Source: Brachionus rotundiformis (lineage: Eukaryota; Rotifera; Eurotatoria; Ploima; Brachionidae). From it: a stretch of DNA of 64,000 nucleotides. This document shows, one piece after another, positions 24,883 to 37,300 of this stretch. Both the position numbers and the translations under genes were made by a program. Position 1 is the stretch's first letter. The number at the start of each line of letters is the position of its first letter. Location of the stretch: NCBI GenBank assembly GCA_016802295.1, contig JAESIW010000180.1, forward strand, positions 1,553,619-1,617,618, in the 5' to 3' direction. The notes beneath the pieces are model-generated. The model was not told where the DNA came from. It ran no database searches and saw only the letters and a program-made list of their open reading frames with translations.

Positions 24883-27800
24883 ATATTGGTTTTTGATGAA
24901 AATTATTAGGGTTATTATAACAAATTTTAAATTGATTTTGTAACAAAATTTTAAAAAAGGTCGACAAAATGTAGCTATTTACATATAATACATATTTTAT
25001 TAACTATAAAACTATTAGCCGCTTAAACAAAATAAATAAAATAAAATATTTCCGTGATAGATTTACCAAAATAAATTAGAAGATTTAAATGATTTTAGTG
25101 TTGAATGGTTACTTGATTGAAACATAATTCTTGTCTTTTTTGGAACATTTTTAGCTTCTTTTTAGAAAATTTATATCTGTAAATAAATTTTTGACTTAAG
25201 ATTAAAATAAAAGAACAATTTATTTATTAAAATCTTTTATTTCGTTACAAAAATAAATCAAACATCATGAATTACTTTAACACAATGCATTTAACATTAA
25301 GACATTTTAAAATTTTAATCATTGAATTTTGAAGGCGTTTAAGAAAAATAATTTTTTTTCTATAAATATTAAGAATTAAAATATATTAATTTATTTTTAT
25401 TTTTATTAAATATATAATTGAGCGGAAAATCCCAGGGTTCGTACAAATGGCGCAAGCCTTCGTTTAAACCCTCTCGTTTGAAAAGTTTTTAGGTTTTTTA
25501 CAAAATTAGATTAAGTTAAAAGTTGAATGATACAGAAAAAAAAGTAAAATTAATTGAAACAAATTGTATTAATTAATTAAAGAATTTATAAAAACTAGTG
25601 AATCGTTTTATTGGGCATATTTGGCTTCGAGAGTTTTTAGATAGTTAGTAAAAATTCTTTTAAATTATGATATCATTAAGTGGAATCTTTTGATAACTAT
25701 AAACAATCGTATATTTGTAATTTGTTAAAATACTATATATATAAATTCCTTCCAAAAATTTGATATGGTTGTACTGGGCGAAAAATCAAAACCCGTTGAC
25801 CATGTTAAAATATATATGTATACGAGAATTGATGGTGCTTCATATTATTTTATAAAAAAATATTTAAAAAGACATGACAATTGTCTTTCTCTTACAGCTA
25901 AAAATAAAGTGTCGCATCATTATATCAATTGAATGAATAAAGCGCTAATTATTCTTTTTCAGATATTTTCCGCATAATCAAACTTTTTATTCGTTTTAAA
26001 ATTTGAATGTTGAAATCGAAGAATATAAAAATTTTTTTGATAATATTTAAAAATTTTATGAACAAAAAAAGGAACTATTAGATAATTTGAAGCAATCTTT
26101 GACCAGTAAAAAAAGAATAAATAGATTATTCTCACTAATTGAATGAAGCAATCTAACAATCATTATCACTAATAATTTGTATCATAACTTACATCCTAAC
26201 TTAGCTTATTCACTAGTTATCACTAGACTTAAGACTTAATTTGTTAAGAAGTTATTTATAAAAAGATTTTCAATTCGAACTAGATAAAATAATCTCTTTT
26301 GATATCTTTTCGATGACTCATCCAACTAATATTTGGTAAAATTAAAGAATTCGAATATTTTGTTAAAAAAATTTTTTTTCACTATTTGATTAATTTAAAT
26401 AGAAATAAAAAAAATTTTATAAAAAGTTATATTTTTTAATATTCTCTTACCAACTACTAAAAAATAAAATTTGAATTTTATTAACTTTTATTATTTATTA
26501 CTAAATGAATTCAAAATAATAATTTGAAAATTTAATGATCAATCAAATTTGAATTTTGGAAAGGAAAAAAAATAAAGGAAATCAAAAAAATGGTAAATGA
26601 ATCATAAGACGTTGACGAGGGATGCCAAGATTCAAATCGGTTGTTATTTAATTTATAGAGAAATAATAAATACGTAATTTGGATATACCTTTAATTATTT
26701 TGTTGAATATGTTTAAAAGAAAGAGCATCTGCTTTTAAATTCAGGTATAATCTCGATTTGATGATAATAATAATGAAAAATGCGCCATGTATTGCTGCAA
26801 TATAAATTTTAATAACTAATAGTATAAAACTGGTTTTTATAATTTCCTATCATTTTAGAACAATATCAGCATTCTTGTTAATTAGTTGTTGATAATATTT
26901 AAATAATTTTATCGTAGAAAGTTTTAAAATGTGATTATCATTTTTAAATCAAAATAATCAAGGTGTTTTTTTAATCCATAATGGATTAGTAAAAATTAAT
27001 CAGAAATTATCTATAAAACCTGATGCTGACATATCATATATATTTTAATGTGAATAAGTCCAGTTTGTTTTTTAAAAATCGTGTTAGAATATTTATACTA
27101 AAAAATCTGATTATTTGCTTAATTGTTAATAATAATTAAGAAATTATTTCATTAATAAATAAGAAAAAATATACGATTTTTAAATATTAGATTACAAAAA
27201 CATTATTACAAAAACGGAAAAAATTGAAGACTGTCATTCTGAGGATAAAATGATAATGGCTGAAATATTCATTTTTAATTTTGGATTAAAATGTTTGTTT
27301 AAAATTTACAAAAAATTTTTGGAATGGCAGTTATTATTGAATTCTATTATTTAATTTTTCTACTTTACTAATTCTAATTCTTTTAATTCTAAATGTGTTT
27401 TAAAAAAAATTAATTGGTAATTCTTATTTTTTATGTACCATTATCGGTTTAAAATTAGTTTATTAAGATTAAAAGATATATGTTTTATAATAATTTTGAA
27501 AGCGTTTTGAATATTTCGTTGCTTTTGGAAAAAATCCATTAACGCTTTCTAAAACATATTCGCACAATCAAGACTTAACTAAAAATGAATTATATGTATT
27601 TAGAATATTTTCAAAATTTTCAGATAATTATTTAGAGGTTATTAGTTTTTAAAAATTTTTAAATTTTTTTAAATGCATGAATCAAGAATCATTTCTTGAT
27701 TTTTGTGACACCATTACTTTTAACATTCAAGAATTAGTTTTATCTATTTGATTATCAATAAACTATCATATTATATCATTAACAATTAGTCAAGGCAAAC

Positions 27801-29729
27801 TCTGAATTTGTCTCAAATTTAAAATTGCAAAAATAGTTCTGGAATCTTTTTAGAGTCATAAAAAATATTTTAAAATTCTAGAATTAATTAATAAGTTGTC
27901 TAAAATAAATTTAGGGAAACTTGATTAAACTAAATATTTTTCATAAAATCTTATAAAATAATAACGTAAAATCTTGTGCACAGCTGCGTGTAAATTTTTA
28001 TAAGTATATTGATTTAGGCGTGAGATTAATCGATATAAAAATATTAAATTTAGAAACCATTTCATTATAGAAGTAATATTTATTTGCATTTGTCATAAAA
28101 CAACTATATAAAAATTAAAAAAATTGATTAATATTATTATAACATTAAAATAGGATCCGAGTCTTTTAAATCAAGTAAGAGTTTTGTTAAAGTTTCAGTA
28201 GTTTTCAGTTTTAATTAAATTTTATTTTGAAAAAAATTATCTATAAACTTTAAAACGTTGTAATTTTATTTATCTGACAAAATTATTATTTTATGTTTCA
28301 ATTTTATGAAAATAAAGTCTAGTTTAGCTTAAACTTAATAACTTGATACTTATCAAATTTGATCCAATAAAAAAAGTTATTCAAATACTTAGTAATTATT
28401 CTAAGAATTTAATTATAAGGGTGTACTAAAAATTGGTACTACTAAACTACACATAAAGCGCCTAGCACCAGAAATAATTTTTCAAGGAAAAAATAGAGAG
28501 GAAATATTTTGAAAATATATTCTAATTAGCTTTGAAAAAAATAAAATATATCAATTTTTTTTAGAAACAATAACAATATTTATTACTAGATGAATATTTA
28601 TTAATTTCTGATTATTATCTTACGAAAATCTTTTTCTAAAATAATTTCGTTTAAAAAATATTGTTATCAAGTGATGGTATCGTCCTTTTTGGAACTTATT
28701 GTTATTTACAGTATATAATAGTTTGAGCTTCTTAGTTAGATGTTTAAACTGTGTTGAATACCTAGAATATTGTCAAGCAGAAATGATATAAATATGTAAT
28801 GTTTTGGTAAATATAGAGGCTTGGAGAAAGCTTTAAGTTTATTTTAAGTTATTTGATAAACCATTTCAAACTAACTATTTTTAATTATTGCCGCTAACCA
28901 TATCTATTCTGTCTCAAGACGAGACATTTTAATTTTATTGTTTTTAAATAGAATTAAAAATTTGAACTTTATCAAAGATTAATAATAAATAATTGAATTA
29001 ACTTCTGATATAATCTATTTACGACAGTAATTTTGATTATAATAAATTTTTTTTCCATTAATATCGGTAAAATAATTTATATTTTATATTTAAATGAGTA
29101 TTATTAAATTATAACTAAGATATACAATTTTAGTTTTAAATTTAGATATCAAATTATATACTCTATTAACTCTTATTTAAATGTTTAGATGAAAGAATTG
29201 TGTAAAAAATCTAATCGATTCAAAAAACAATTTTTCGATTTATTAAATAAATAATCATGTTCAAAAATCAAAATCTTTGTTAAAAAAATCAATAAAAATA
29301 GTAAATTTTAAGTATAAGAACTTGAAATATATTCTGTTTAAATTTGAGCTTCTAGAATTGTGTTGCTGTTTCTAAAATTTCACATAATCATGATAAAACA
29401 AGTTTATTCTATATAGAACTATTTCCATTAGACGACTGGTAGCAGACTTTCAATATTCACTGAATAATAAATAAGTAACTAAATAAACGATTCTTTATAA
29501 TATTTATTAAACAATAAATGATATTTTAGATCACTCATTTTTGAATAAAAATTTAGAATTATAAAATTAACTATTTCTATATCACTTCCAGAGGATTCAA
29601 GTATTATAGACAGTTGATTATATCATAAAAATTGATTAAATTTTAAGGAAAAGCATTCGAAAATATCCTTATTAACTATCTTATTTTAAATAGATAACAA
29701 TGATAATTTAATGTTTAAATTTATTTAAA
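24883..29729. other. Long AT-rich intergenic region
   Basis: About 4.8 kb without any supported gene. A slightly GC-richer patch near 25420-25490 and another near 26610-26640 contain tRNA-B-box-like strings but no foldable tRNA. I see no conserved open frame. Confidence 0.5.
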
Positions 29730-30860
29730 ATGAATTCAACTAATGAAATAGAAAACTTTACCACAAATTTTGGTTACAAATATCTAATACCATTTGTTTG
29801 TACTTCTGGAATATTTTGCAACATACTAAATTTAATCGTGCTGGCGAGCCCGCGTCTAAAAGAGTCTCCATACATTTATTTGACTTTCTTAGCCCTTTCA
29901 GATCTTCTAACTTTATCATTTACCTTAACATTATCAGCTACTCGAGGATTCCAGTTTCAAGATACCGAAATTCAATACATTTTAAAAAAATTGGAGAAAA
30001 AAGCTTTCATTCCAACCGCAAATGTTTTTTCAGCATTATCTGTTATAATAACCGTAGCACTTACAGTCGAGCGCTATTTTTACATCAAATTTCCAATGCA
30101 TGCATCCAATTTTTACACATCCCAATATGCAAAAAGGATTTCTTTAATTCTTTTTGCACTAATTGCCATTTTTCGTTTGCCAATGTATTTTTTTATCGAT
30201 GTGAAAAAAATATATACAAATCAAACTCAAACCTTATCATCTCAATCAACCCATAGTTATCAGATAGTTAAAAATTTGGAGAAATTTCACAAGCCATACT
30301 TCTTTACATCGTTTCTTCTTTTTGAAATAGTACCATTTTTCTTACTTTCAACATTAAATTTTAATCTGGTCCTATTGGTAAAAAAATCCAACAAAGAAAT
30401 TTACCGTAATTCAAATATGGATTCATTGTTTCACCAAAGTAATAAAACTTTATCTACATATAAAACTGAATACTCGACAGGATTATCAGTCAATAGAATT
30501 AATGTAAAAAAACTATATTTTATCAACTTTAACAGCGAGAGAAAACGTAAAGAAGTTAAGTTGACAAGAACTTTGATCTCGGTGGTATTTTTGCAACTCT
30601 TTAGTGAAATTAGCTCAATAATTACTTATGACAAAGTTACAGAGTTTCTGGTCATAAGCTATTATCCAGATTATATGAAGACTTTTTATAAACTTCAAGT
30701 ATTTTTGTCTAATCTGATTGTTTTAATTGTTCATTCGGTGAATTTTTTTCTCTATTGTTTTTTTAATGAAAAATATTATAATATTTTTAAACAAAGATTT
30801 ATTGAACGATTTAAAAAAAAGCATCAAACGGTTAAACTTTTAAATAAAATAGATATTTGA
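29730..30860 (+). CDS. Rhodopsin-class GPCR, FMRFamide-receptor-like
   Basis: A single intronless frame of 376 residues with seven hydrophobic segments, starting about residue 17. TM1 has GIFCNILNLIVL, TM2 LALSDLL, the end of TM3 ERY (114-116), and TM7 VNFFLYC in place of NPxxY. The N-terminus has Asn-glycosylation sites (NST, NFT). The GNxxNLxVL-plus-SPYIYL pattern is that of invertebrate FMRFamide-receptor-like and related orphan peptide receptors. No Cys is visible at the usual top-of-TM3 or second extracellular loop positions. Intracellular loop 3 is long and basic (about 225-280). Ligand cannot be told from sequence. The gene is convergent with DNAH1. Confidence 0.85.
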   Translation: MNSTNEIENFTTNFGYKYLIPFVCTSGIFCNILNLIVLASPRLKESPYIYLTFLALSDLLTLSFTLTLSATRGFQFQDTEIQYILKKLEKKAFIPTANVFSALSVIITVALTVERYFYIKFPMHASNFYTSQYAKRISLILFALIAIFRLPMYFFIDVKKIYTNQTQTLSSQSTHSYQIVKNLEKFHKPYFFTSFLLFEIVPFFLLSTLNFNLVLLVKKSNKEIYRNSNMDSLFHQSNKTLSTYKTEYSTGLSVNRINVKKLYFINFNSERKRKEVKLTRTLISVVFLQLFSEISSIITYDKVTEFLVISYYPDYMKTFYKLQVFLSNLIVLIVHSVNFFLYCFFNEKYYNIFKQRFIERFKKKHQTVKLLNKIDI

Positions 30861-31391
30861 AATTCTAATTTTTAAAAGTTTTGATTCCAGTGATTTTTAA
30901 AATGAATGTGATTTTATTTATTTATTTTTATTTTTTTATTTATTTTTCGTTATAAATTTTGTCCAAAATCAAGCATTTTAAATTTTTTAAATAATTTAAA
31001 ATCAAAATGAGTTTAGATAATATTTCTAAGTATAATGAAAAAAATCACTCGAAAATAATCTGTTTTTATTTAATTAAATAAAATGTAAAATTCCACACAT
31101 TTAATTTATTAATTTTTTATACTGACAGCAAACAATTAATTGATTCTTTTAAATCAAATTAATTATCTTATTGAAAAGAAAAATTAATGAAATTATTTTT
31201 ATATCATGACAAAAGTGAATCGCTTTTGCTGTTTCTCAAGCATTTAATTTTATTAACTATTAATAAATTATAAATATTTGAGTGGTTTTTTTAGAAATAT
31301 CTTCATCCTAAAATCAAATTATAAAATTTTATTTGCTAAAAAAAATTAAATCAAAAATTTCTTAATAAAGAAAAAAAAATGAAAATCATAT
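30861..31391. other. Convergent intergenic spacer
   Basis: The spacer holds the 3' UTRs of the GPCR and of DNAH1. A low-complexity TTTATT-type stretch lies at about 30911-30950. Nothing else is seen. Confidence 0.5.
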
Positions 31392-34300
31392 TTAATAATT
31401 CAAAGCACAAAGCATGGCAACACCTCTCTTGATCCAATGGGTCTGTCTCTTATCGCTTGGTAGTTCAACGCTAAATACAAAATTAGTTGAATGACCAGTG
31501 GTTGATAGGGTTCCAGCTCTGGTCAAAGTTTTGTAAACAGGACACACATATATTCCGCTATCAGGTTGCTGTCTGTTCACTGACGGTTTGAGCCAAATTA
31601 TTGGCATCACTGAATAGAGTTCTTTTGGTTTCGATTCGCCTAATTGACCTTTTTTCTTGTCCCATCTAGCACCCTCAATAAACAAACCACGAATATAACA
31701 TCCATCATCCGGAGCCGTGGCTATTTCATCCGCTTTCATTGTCAAAATTTCAAAACCAAAACTAATTGTATCAATTGATATAACTTTACTACGAGCATAA
31801 TTTTGTAATGTTCCTGTTAAAAACGCTTGAGGGAAGAAAAATCCCGATATCCAATAAACATTTGGCAGTCCATTGGCGACCCAATTTTGAATAAATTCCA
31901 TTCTCATTACTAAATCAGTTACCCAAGCAGCTAATGGTTTCAAACTTGGATAGGCAACTTTAGCCCAAAGATTTGGCACTTGATTATTAAATAAACTATT
32001 CGACATATCTTCAAGTTCTTGAGACATTACTACTAGACCTTTTAATGCTTTCAGTAAGTCTTGTAATGTCTTATGAATTACTGACAATAATTTGTTATAT
32101 CTTTAAGAAAAAATTAAATTTAAAAATATGAATAGTGTATAATAATACCTTATTATTTCTTGGACTAGCACAGTGTTCATTGATTGTTCATACATGACTG
32201 GATATTTTTCCATCACAGCTCCAATATTTAACGGCTTGGGAACTTTTCCAAGTATATCTTTGGCTGTTTTTTCCATTATTTCTTCTCTTGAAATTCCACC
32301 ACCGCTTTGTGTCTTTGGTTGTAGAAGTAACAAATCACCTAGAGTCCTGAATGTTTCATTTTGAGCAAAGGTAATGTTTGCGTTGTCATGAAGACCAAAT
32401 ATTTCTGGTGTATCATTGATTGGCAAGCTTCTTATGTATGCCATGTAGGCAACATGCTCTGACGCAGAGGGCAATTGGTGATAAATTTTTGACTCATCGA
32501 AGTTAAAATTTTCATCAGCCACTGTTGGGTTGTAAAAGTCCTGAAGGATGTTCATTATGCATCTTCTGTCCCAGTCATCAGTGACTCGACCACCGTAGTT
32601 AATGTGTCCAGCTGTGTATTTTAGAACTTTGTATGGAATCTCCGAGTATTCCATTAAAAACATTTTCAATTGACTTAGGCATATTCTTAAATCTCCATCA
32701 GTAAATTCGTAAGGTATGTTAAATCCTAGTGGACCAAATTTTCTTCGTTCCAAAGTGACACCATGGAAAAGGCATAAAGAAAAGAGTAAAAATTTAAACA
32801 CTTCAACCCGTCCTGTACATGAATTCAAAAAATCATCATTAATTGTTGTGTAAGATTTAAGCAAGTTGGCTTTGATGCCACGAGGCGGTTCAACAGTCAT
32901 TTTGCTGCCATTTTGAAGGATCATTACCGGAAATTTTGGACTCGGCATGCTTGTAAGCCACAGTCTAAAGTCTTTATGTACATGTTCTGGATCAATTTGT
33001 TCGACCAATCTTTCTAATGAAGGCATCCATGACGGCGCTAAATGACAATTTTGGAAAAATACCCAAAGACCTCGTTCCATGGCACTTCTGGCCATGGCCT
33101 CGGCTCTTGGTCCCTGTCCCTGACCAAGTGAAATAGCGGACAATTTTTTTGAAAATTTCATTTCTTCAGCAAATTTGTATAAGTCTGCTGCCGGATCAGT
33201 ACCTTGTGACAAAACAAAAATAAGGGGAGTCGAAGGTGATGAATCTTTGAAGACCAAATTTAATTCAGCAGTCTGTGGCTCAATGAATCTTTGTCCAATA
33301 TTTTCGGATACAAAGTCTTGCATAGCATTTGTTACTCGGTCTGGTCTCAAACACTTAAGAAAAATAATTTTTTGAAAAGAGTCTAATTTCGAGTTCCATG
33401 GCTCTGGAAGTGATTCTTTATGTGGTTCAGATGAATCAAATATTTGCTTGTATACACTCAAATGATTTTTGAAGTCCTCGACAAATGAGTCAAATGACTT
33501 GAGTGATTCTAATGTTAAAATTTCTCCCCAAGCACGATCCGAAATCCAATCTGATGATGGATTAGGTATATTTTTTGGCCTACTAGTTCCACCAGCCAAA
33601 AAGAACCGGTATTCTTCCATTAATATTTTTTTATCATTCATCATTATTCTCACAGTAAGCAAGAAAGCAAACAGTAACTTATGCTTTTCGAACAAACTTC
33701 GGCAAACATTGGTATATAAATTAAATGTAAAATATTCATTAATATTTTTTATTCTATCTTTAAGAGTGTCTGCTTTTCCAGCGTTTTGAATGCTGTTCAA
33801 AAATATTCTAGTAAACCATTCGAGTGAATATTGGTACATAGGGTCAATATTTGCCAAGTCACTAACACAAAAGAATAATATTTGTGTATTGATCGCTACT
33901 GGTACATATTCGCTACGAGTAGCATCGATATCTTTTTCAGTTTGTTCAGAAACTACCACTTTTGATTTAATTTCAGTGGATTTGACCTTGGACTGTTCCA
34001 AGGCATTTATTAATTCAATATCGTCTACTGGGTTCTCTGACTTGCTAAGTCTCAATAAAATGGTATCTTCAATCTCTTTTAGCTCATTTTTCATTATTGA
34101 ATTGGAAATTATAAGTTGGTTTTTGGCCTCTTCTAAATCAGGTCTTTCTTCAGCTACCACAACTCCCAACATTTGATCTTCGAGTCCACTAGGTGATAGA
34201 GTAAAATTGATCAAAGTAACTTTGACAGATACTTCTGGAGTATAGTGAGGATTTGGCAATTTGGTTGTTATATAAAACTTGAAATCCTCATGATATGGAA

Positions 34301-37300
34301 TTACAGCATCACCAAGCTTAATTACTAAGCTTCCAGATTGTTTAAAAGTCTGCCTTAAAAGCACGGGCTCTAGAGCTGGATCTAGTTCAGTTGATACATT
34401 TTCGAGCAAACACGGCTTGCCGAAACGAATAGCATTCTCAAGACTTCTTAAAAAGTCCCTGTCTGACAGTTTTATCACATCGACACCATTGTCTTTCTCA
34501 AGGTTTTTGATCCATTTATTGGCTTGACCTTGTGGATCAATAAACAAAGGCCATCTTTGAGAAAATTGAACAATGATGCCATTCTGAACTGATAAACTAT
34601 CCTTTGGCAAACCAGCTAGTTGCCAATTTCGGATTTTAACCGGATCTCCAAGAGTTTTAACCACTTCGGGTGACTCAGTGTGAGGAACTTTGTACTTGGT
34701 CAAGTGTTCTATCCATTTATGTGTCATTTGTTCTCTGTATTGTCCCTTTAAAAAGGCAAATATATATTTTTTATTCTTATTGATTAGAATTAAAAACTAT
34801 CATTTAATAAACTGAAGATATTCATTAAAATAAGTTAATTAATAAATTTTGAATTGATTAAGCTTACGGTAAAAGGTCCTAGGTAGGCGATAAAACCTGA
34901 GGCTGCTAGCACATCTCCAATTACATTGGAAATTGAATATTCCAACTGCTTTACATTTTCAGCCCAACGAATTTTTTCTTCTCCCAGTCCATTTACGAGC
35001 TTTAAATTATTAATTTAAATAAATTAAATAGATATTATTAAAAGTTAAAAAATACTTTGCCAGCTCGAACAACTTTCTCTTCACATTCTTTTACTTTTAC
35101 TTCTAATTCAGCTTTCTTTCTCACTGAATCATCATACTTAGCCTGTAAAGTTGCTAGCTTTTCTTCAACTTCCTTTAACTTAGCTTTTGCATTTGCCAAA
35201 CTCTTTTGGTTTTCAGCAAGCTCTTCCAAAGCGATTCGCTGTGCTTCACGTTTTGGCTCAACACTTTTATTCACAAAATAATATTTGTACATAGCTCTTA
35301 CCCAACTGCAAATAGAAGTACATGCTTTGGACACTTGAGCGATCGCAGATGGTAGAAATTTATCATTATTAATGTAAGGCTCAATTTTTTGGATGACTGA
35401 TTCGGGAATGTTCTCTTTATCATATGAAAATAATCCTTCTAAAAATTTAGCCGGATCAGTGAGTAAATTTCTAGCTGGATCAGTATAGTCATCAATTTTT
35501 GTTCCTGGCTTGTCACCAGCTATTTTTTTTGGTGGAATTTTTTTCATAATACATACAGCTTCCAAGACCAGCTTTACGCCATCAGGAGGATTTTTCATCG
35601 CTTTTACCTCAACTACATCATTTTTATTCAATGATTTTAGACTAGCCAAAGCCGCGTCCAAGGCTGGTAACGCTTCATCCAAATCTCGTTGTGCATCATC
35701 AGCAATAGCTTTAGCTTCTTTAGCCTTTTTGCCAGCCTCTTCTTCTTCTTTTTGCACAACTGCTCTTGTTTCAGCAGCAACTTTTGAATCTACGGAAATC
35801 GTTTCCATAGTTGATACAGCTTCTTGAACAGCTTCTTCTAGCAAAGGCTGCATTTGTTCCAATTCTCCTCGTAATTTAGTGACTTCTTTTTCAGTGGACA
35901 AAAGTTTGTCAAGACCGGTCTTGGTGCGACGTCGTGCTTGGATTAGCTCGTTCTTCTTCAAGCCGAAAATTTTTGAAAATATACTCAACAATTCTAAATA
36001 TGAAGTCGGGGTGACATAATTGTGTCTGCCTTGTTCTTCTTTGAACCTAAGAGATTCTTCAACTACGGTCTGGTGCATTTCTTGGCAAATATTCATTAAG
36101 CCATCAACAACTTCGTCCGAAGCTTCCAGATCAGGCATTTCTTGCAAAAACGTCATTGCCACCGATTCCAAGGCATCTTTGGGCCACTCACTGAACCAAT
36201 CAATGGTGCAACAGTTTACTAGAGCAGGAAATTGACGCAAACGAGCACGAAAAATCTCCCCAATCGGACTCATACAAATCACAGTGTGTAAGTTATTACG
36301 CACTCGTTTTGTATATGCCGAGAACAGGTTTGTTTTTGTAGGTGGTAGACCCGCATCTTGGACACTTGCTTTCATTGCTGTATAAATTTGATCCAATTCG
36401 TCCAAAGTGTAAATGTTCGGAACATCTCCTGAGTTCAGAATATTGTTCAAATCTTCCAAAAATGACTCACTTTTTATCTGTAAAAAATAAATGATATTTA
36501 TTTAATAAATGTATACATATTTAAAAATGTATTTACTTGTGTATCACTGAACAAAAATACGGTTTGTCTATTCTTTAGACCTGCAGCAATCATTATTTTT
36601 TTCAAATCTTCTCTCCATTCAGACATACCGTAATTTTTTGATAATTCAATTTGAAAACAATCATATTCAGCCCTTTTGATTAATTTAATTTAATATTAGT
36701 TAATTTAATTTTTTTCCAAAATATTTAAAAATAAAGTTGATCAAAATCAATTAGAAGAAAAAAGAATTAAAAATAATTATATAATAATTAAATTTTAATC
36801 CTTAATTTTAATCTTATATTAAGAAGATAATCGTTATTTTATTTTAGATGATAAAAGTAAAGGAGAATTTTGAAAAAATTACATATGAGATGCTAGTCTG
36901 GTAAGGGATTGTCGGCCAGAACCACCAACACCAAGTAATAAAGCATTTCCAAAAGGCTGACGAATAATTCTACTAATTCGACTAATATGTTTCATTGCAT
37001 CCATAAAAAGTACCAGCCTCATTTTAGCTGAATTTATTTGATTATAATCTTCTAAACTTTCATCAATCACTTTTTTCATCTAAACAGAAAAAAATTATAA
37101 AAATAAAAAATTTAAGATAAAAATATTCACCAATTTAAAATCAGTAATTTCAGCATAAACTTTTGAGTCAGTATTTTGAACCATAAAATCACCATAAATT
37201 ACCGACTCGGTTTGTATAACATCAGAATATTCAAGATTAAAATTATTCTTTATTTTTTCCTTTAACAAATTTGTGAACCAGGTTCGATCTTCGTCATTAA

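Noticed and set aside
25420..25490. GC-richer patch with GGGTTCGTAC, possible tRNA or SINE
   Set aside because: No cloverleaf on either strand and no second copy in the window.
25959..26159. 66-codon open frame on the minus strand
   Set aside because: Low-complexity AT-driven frame without conserved features; its hydrophobic Phe/Ile/Tyr content is expected from AT-rich DNA.
26615..26645. GATTCAAATC resembling a tRNA B-box
   Set aside because: The flanking bases do not form the T-arm stem and no A-box or acceptor stem is found.
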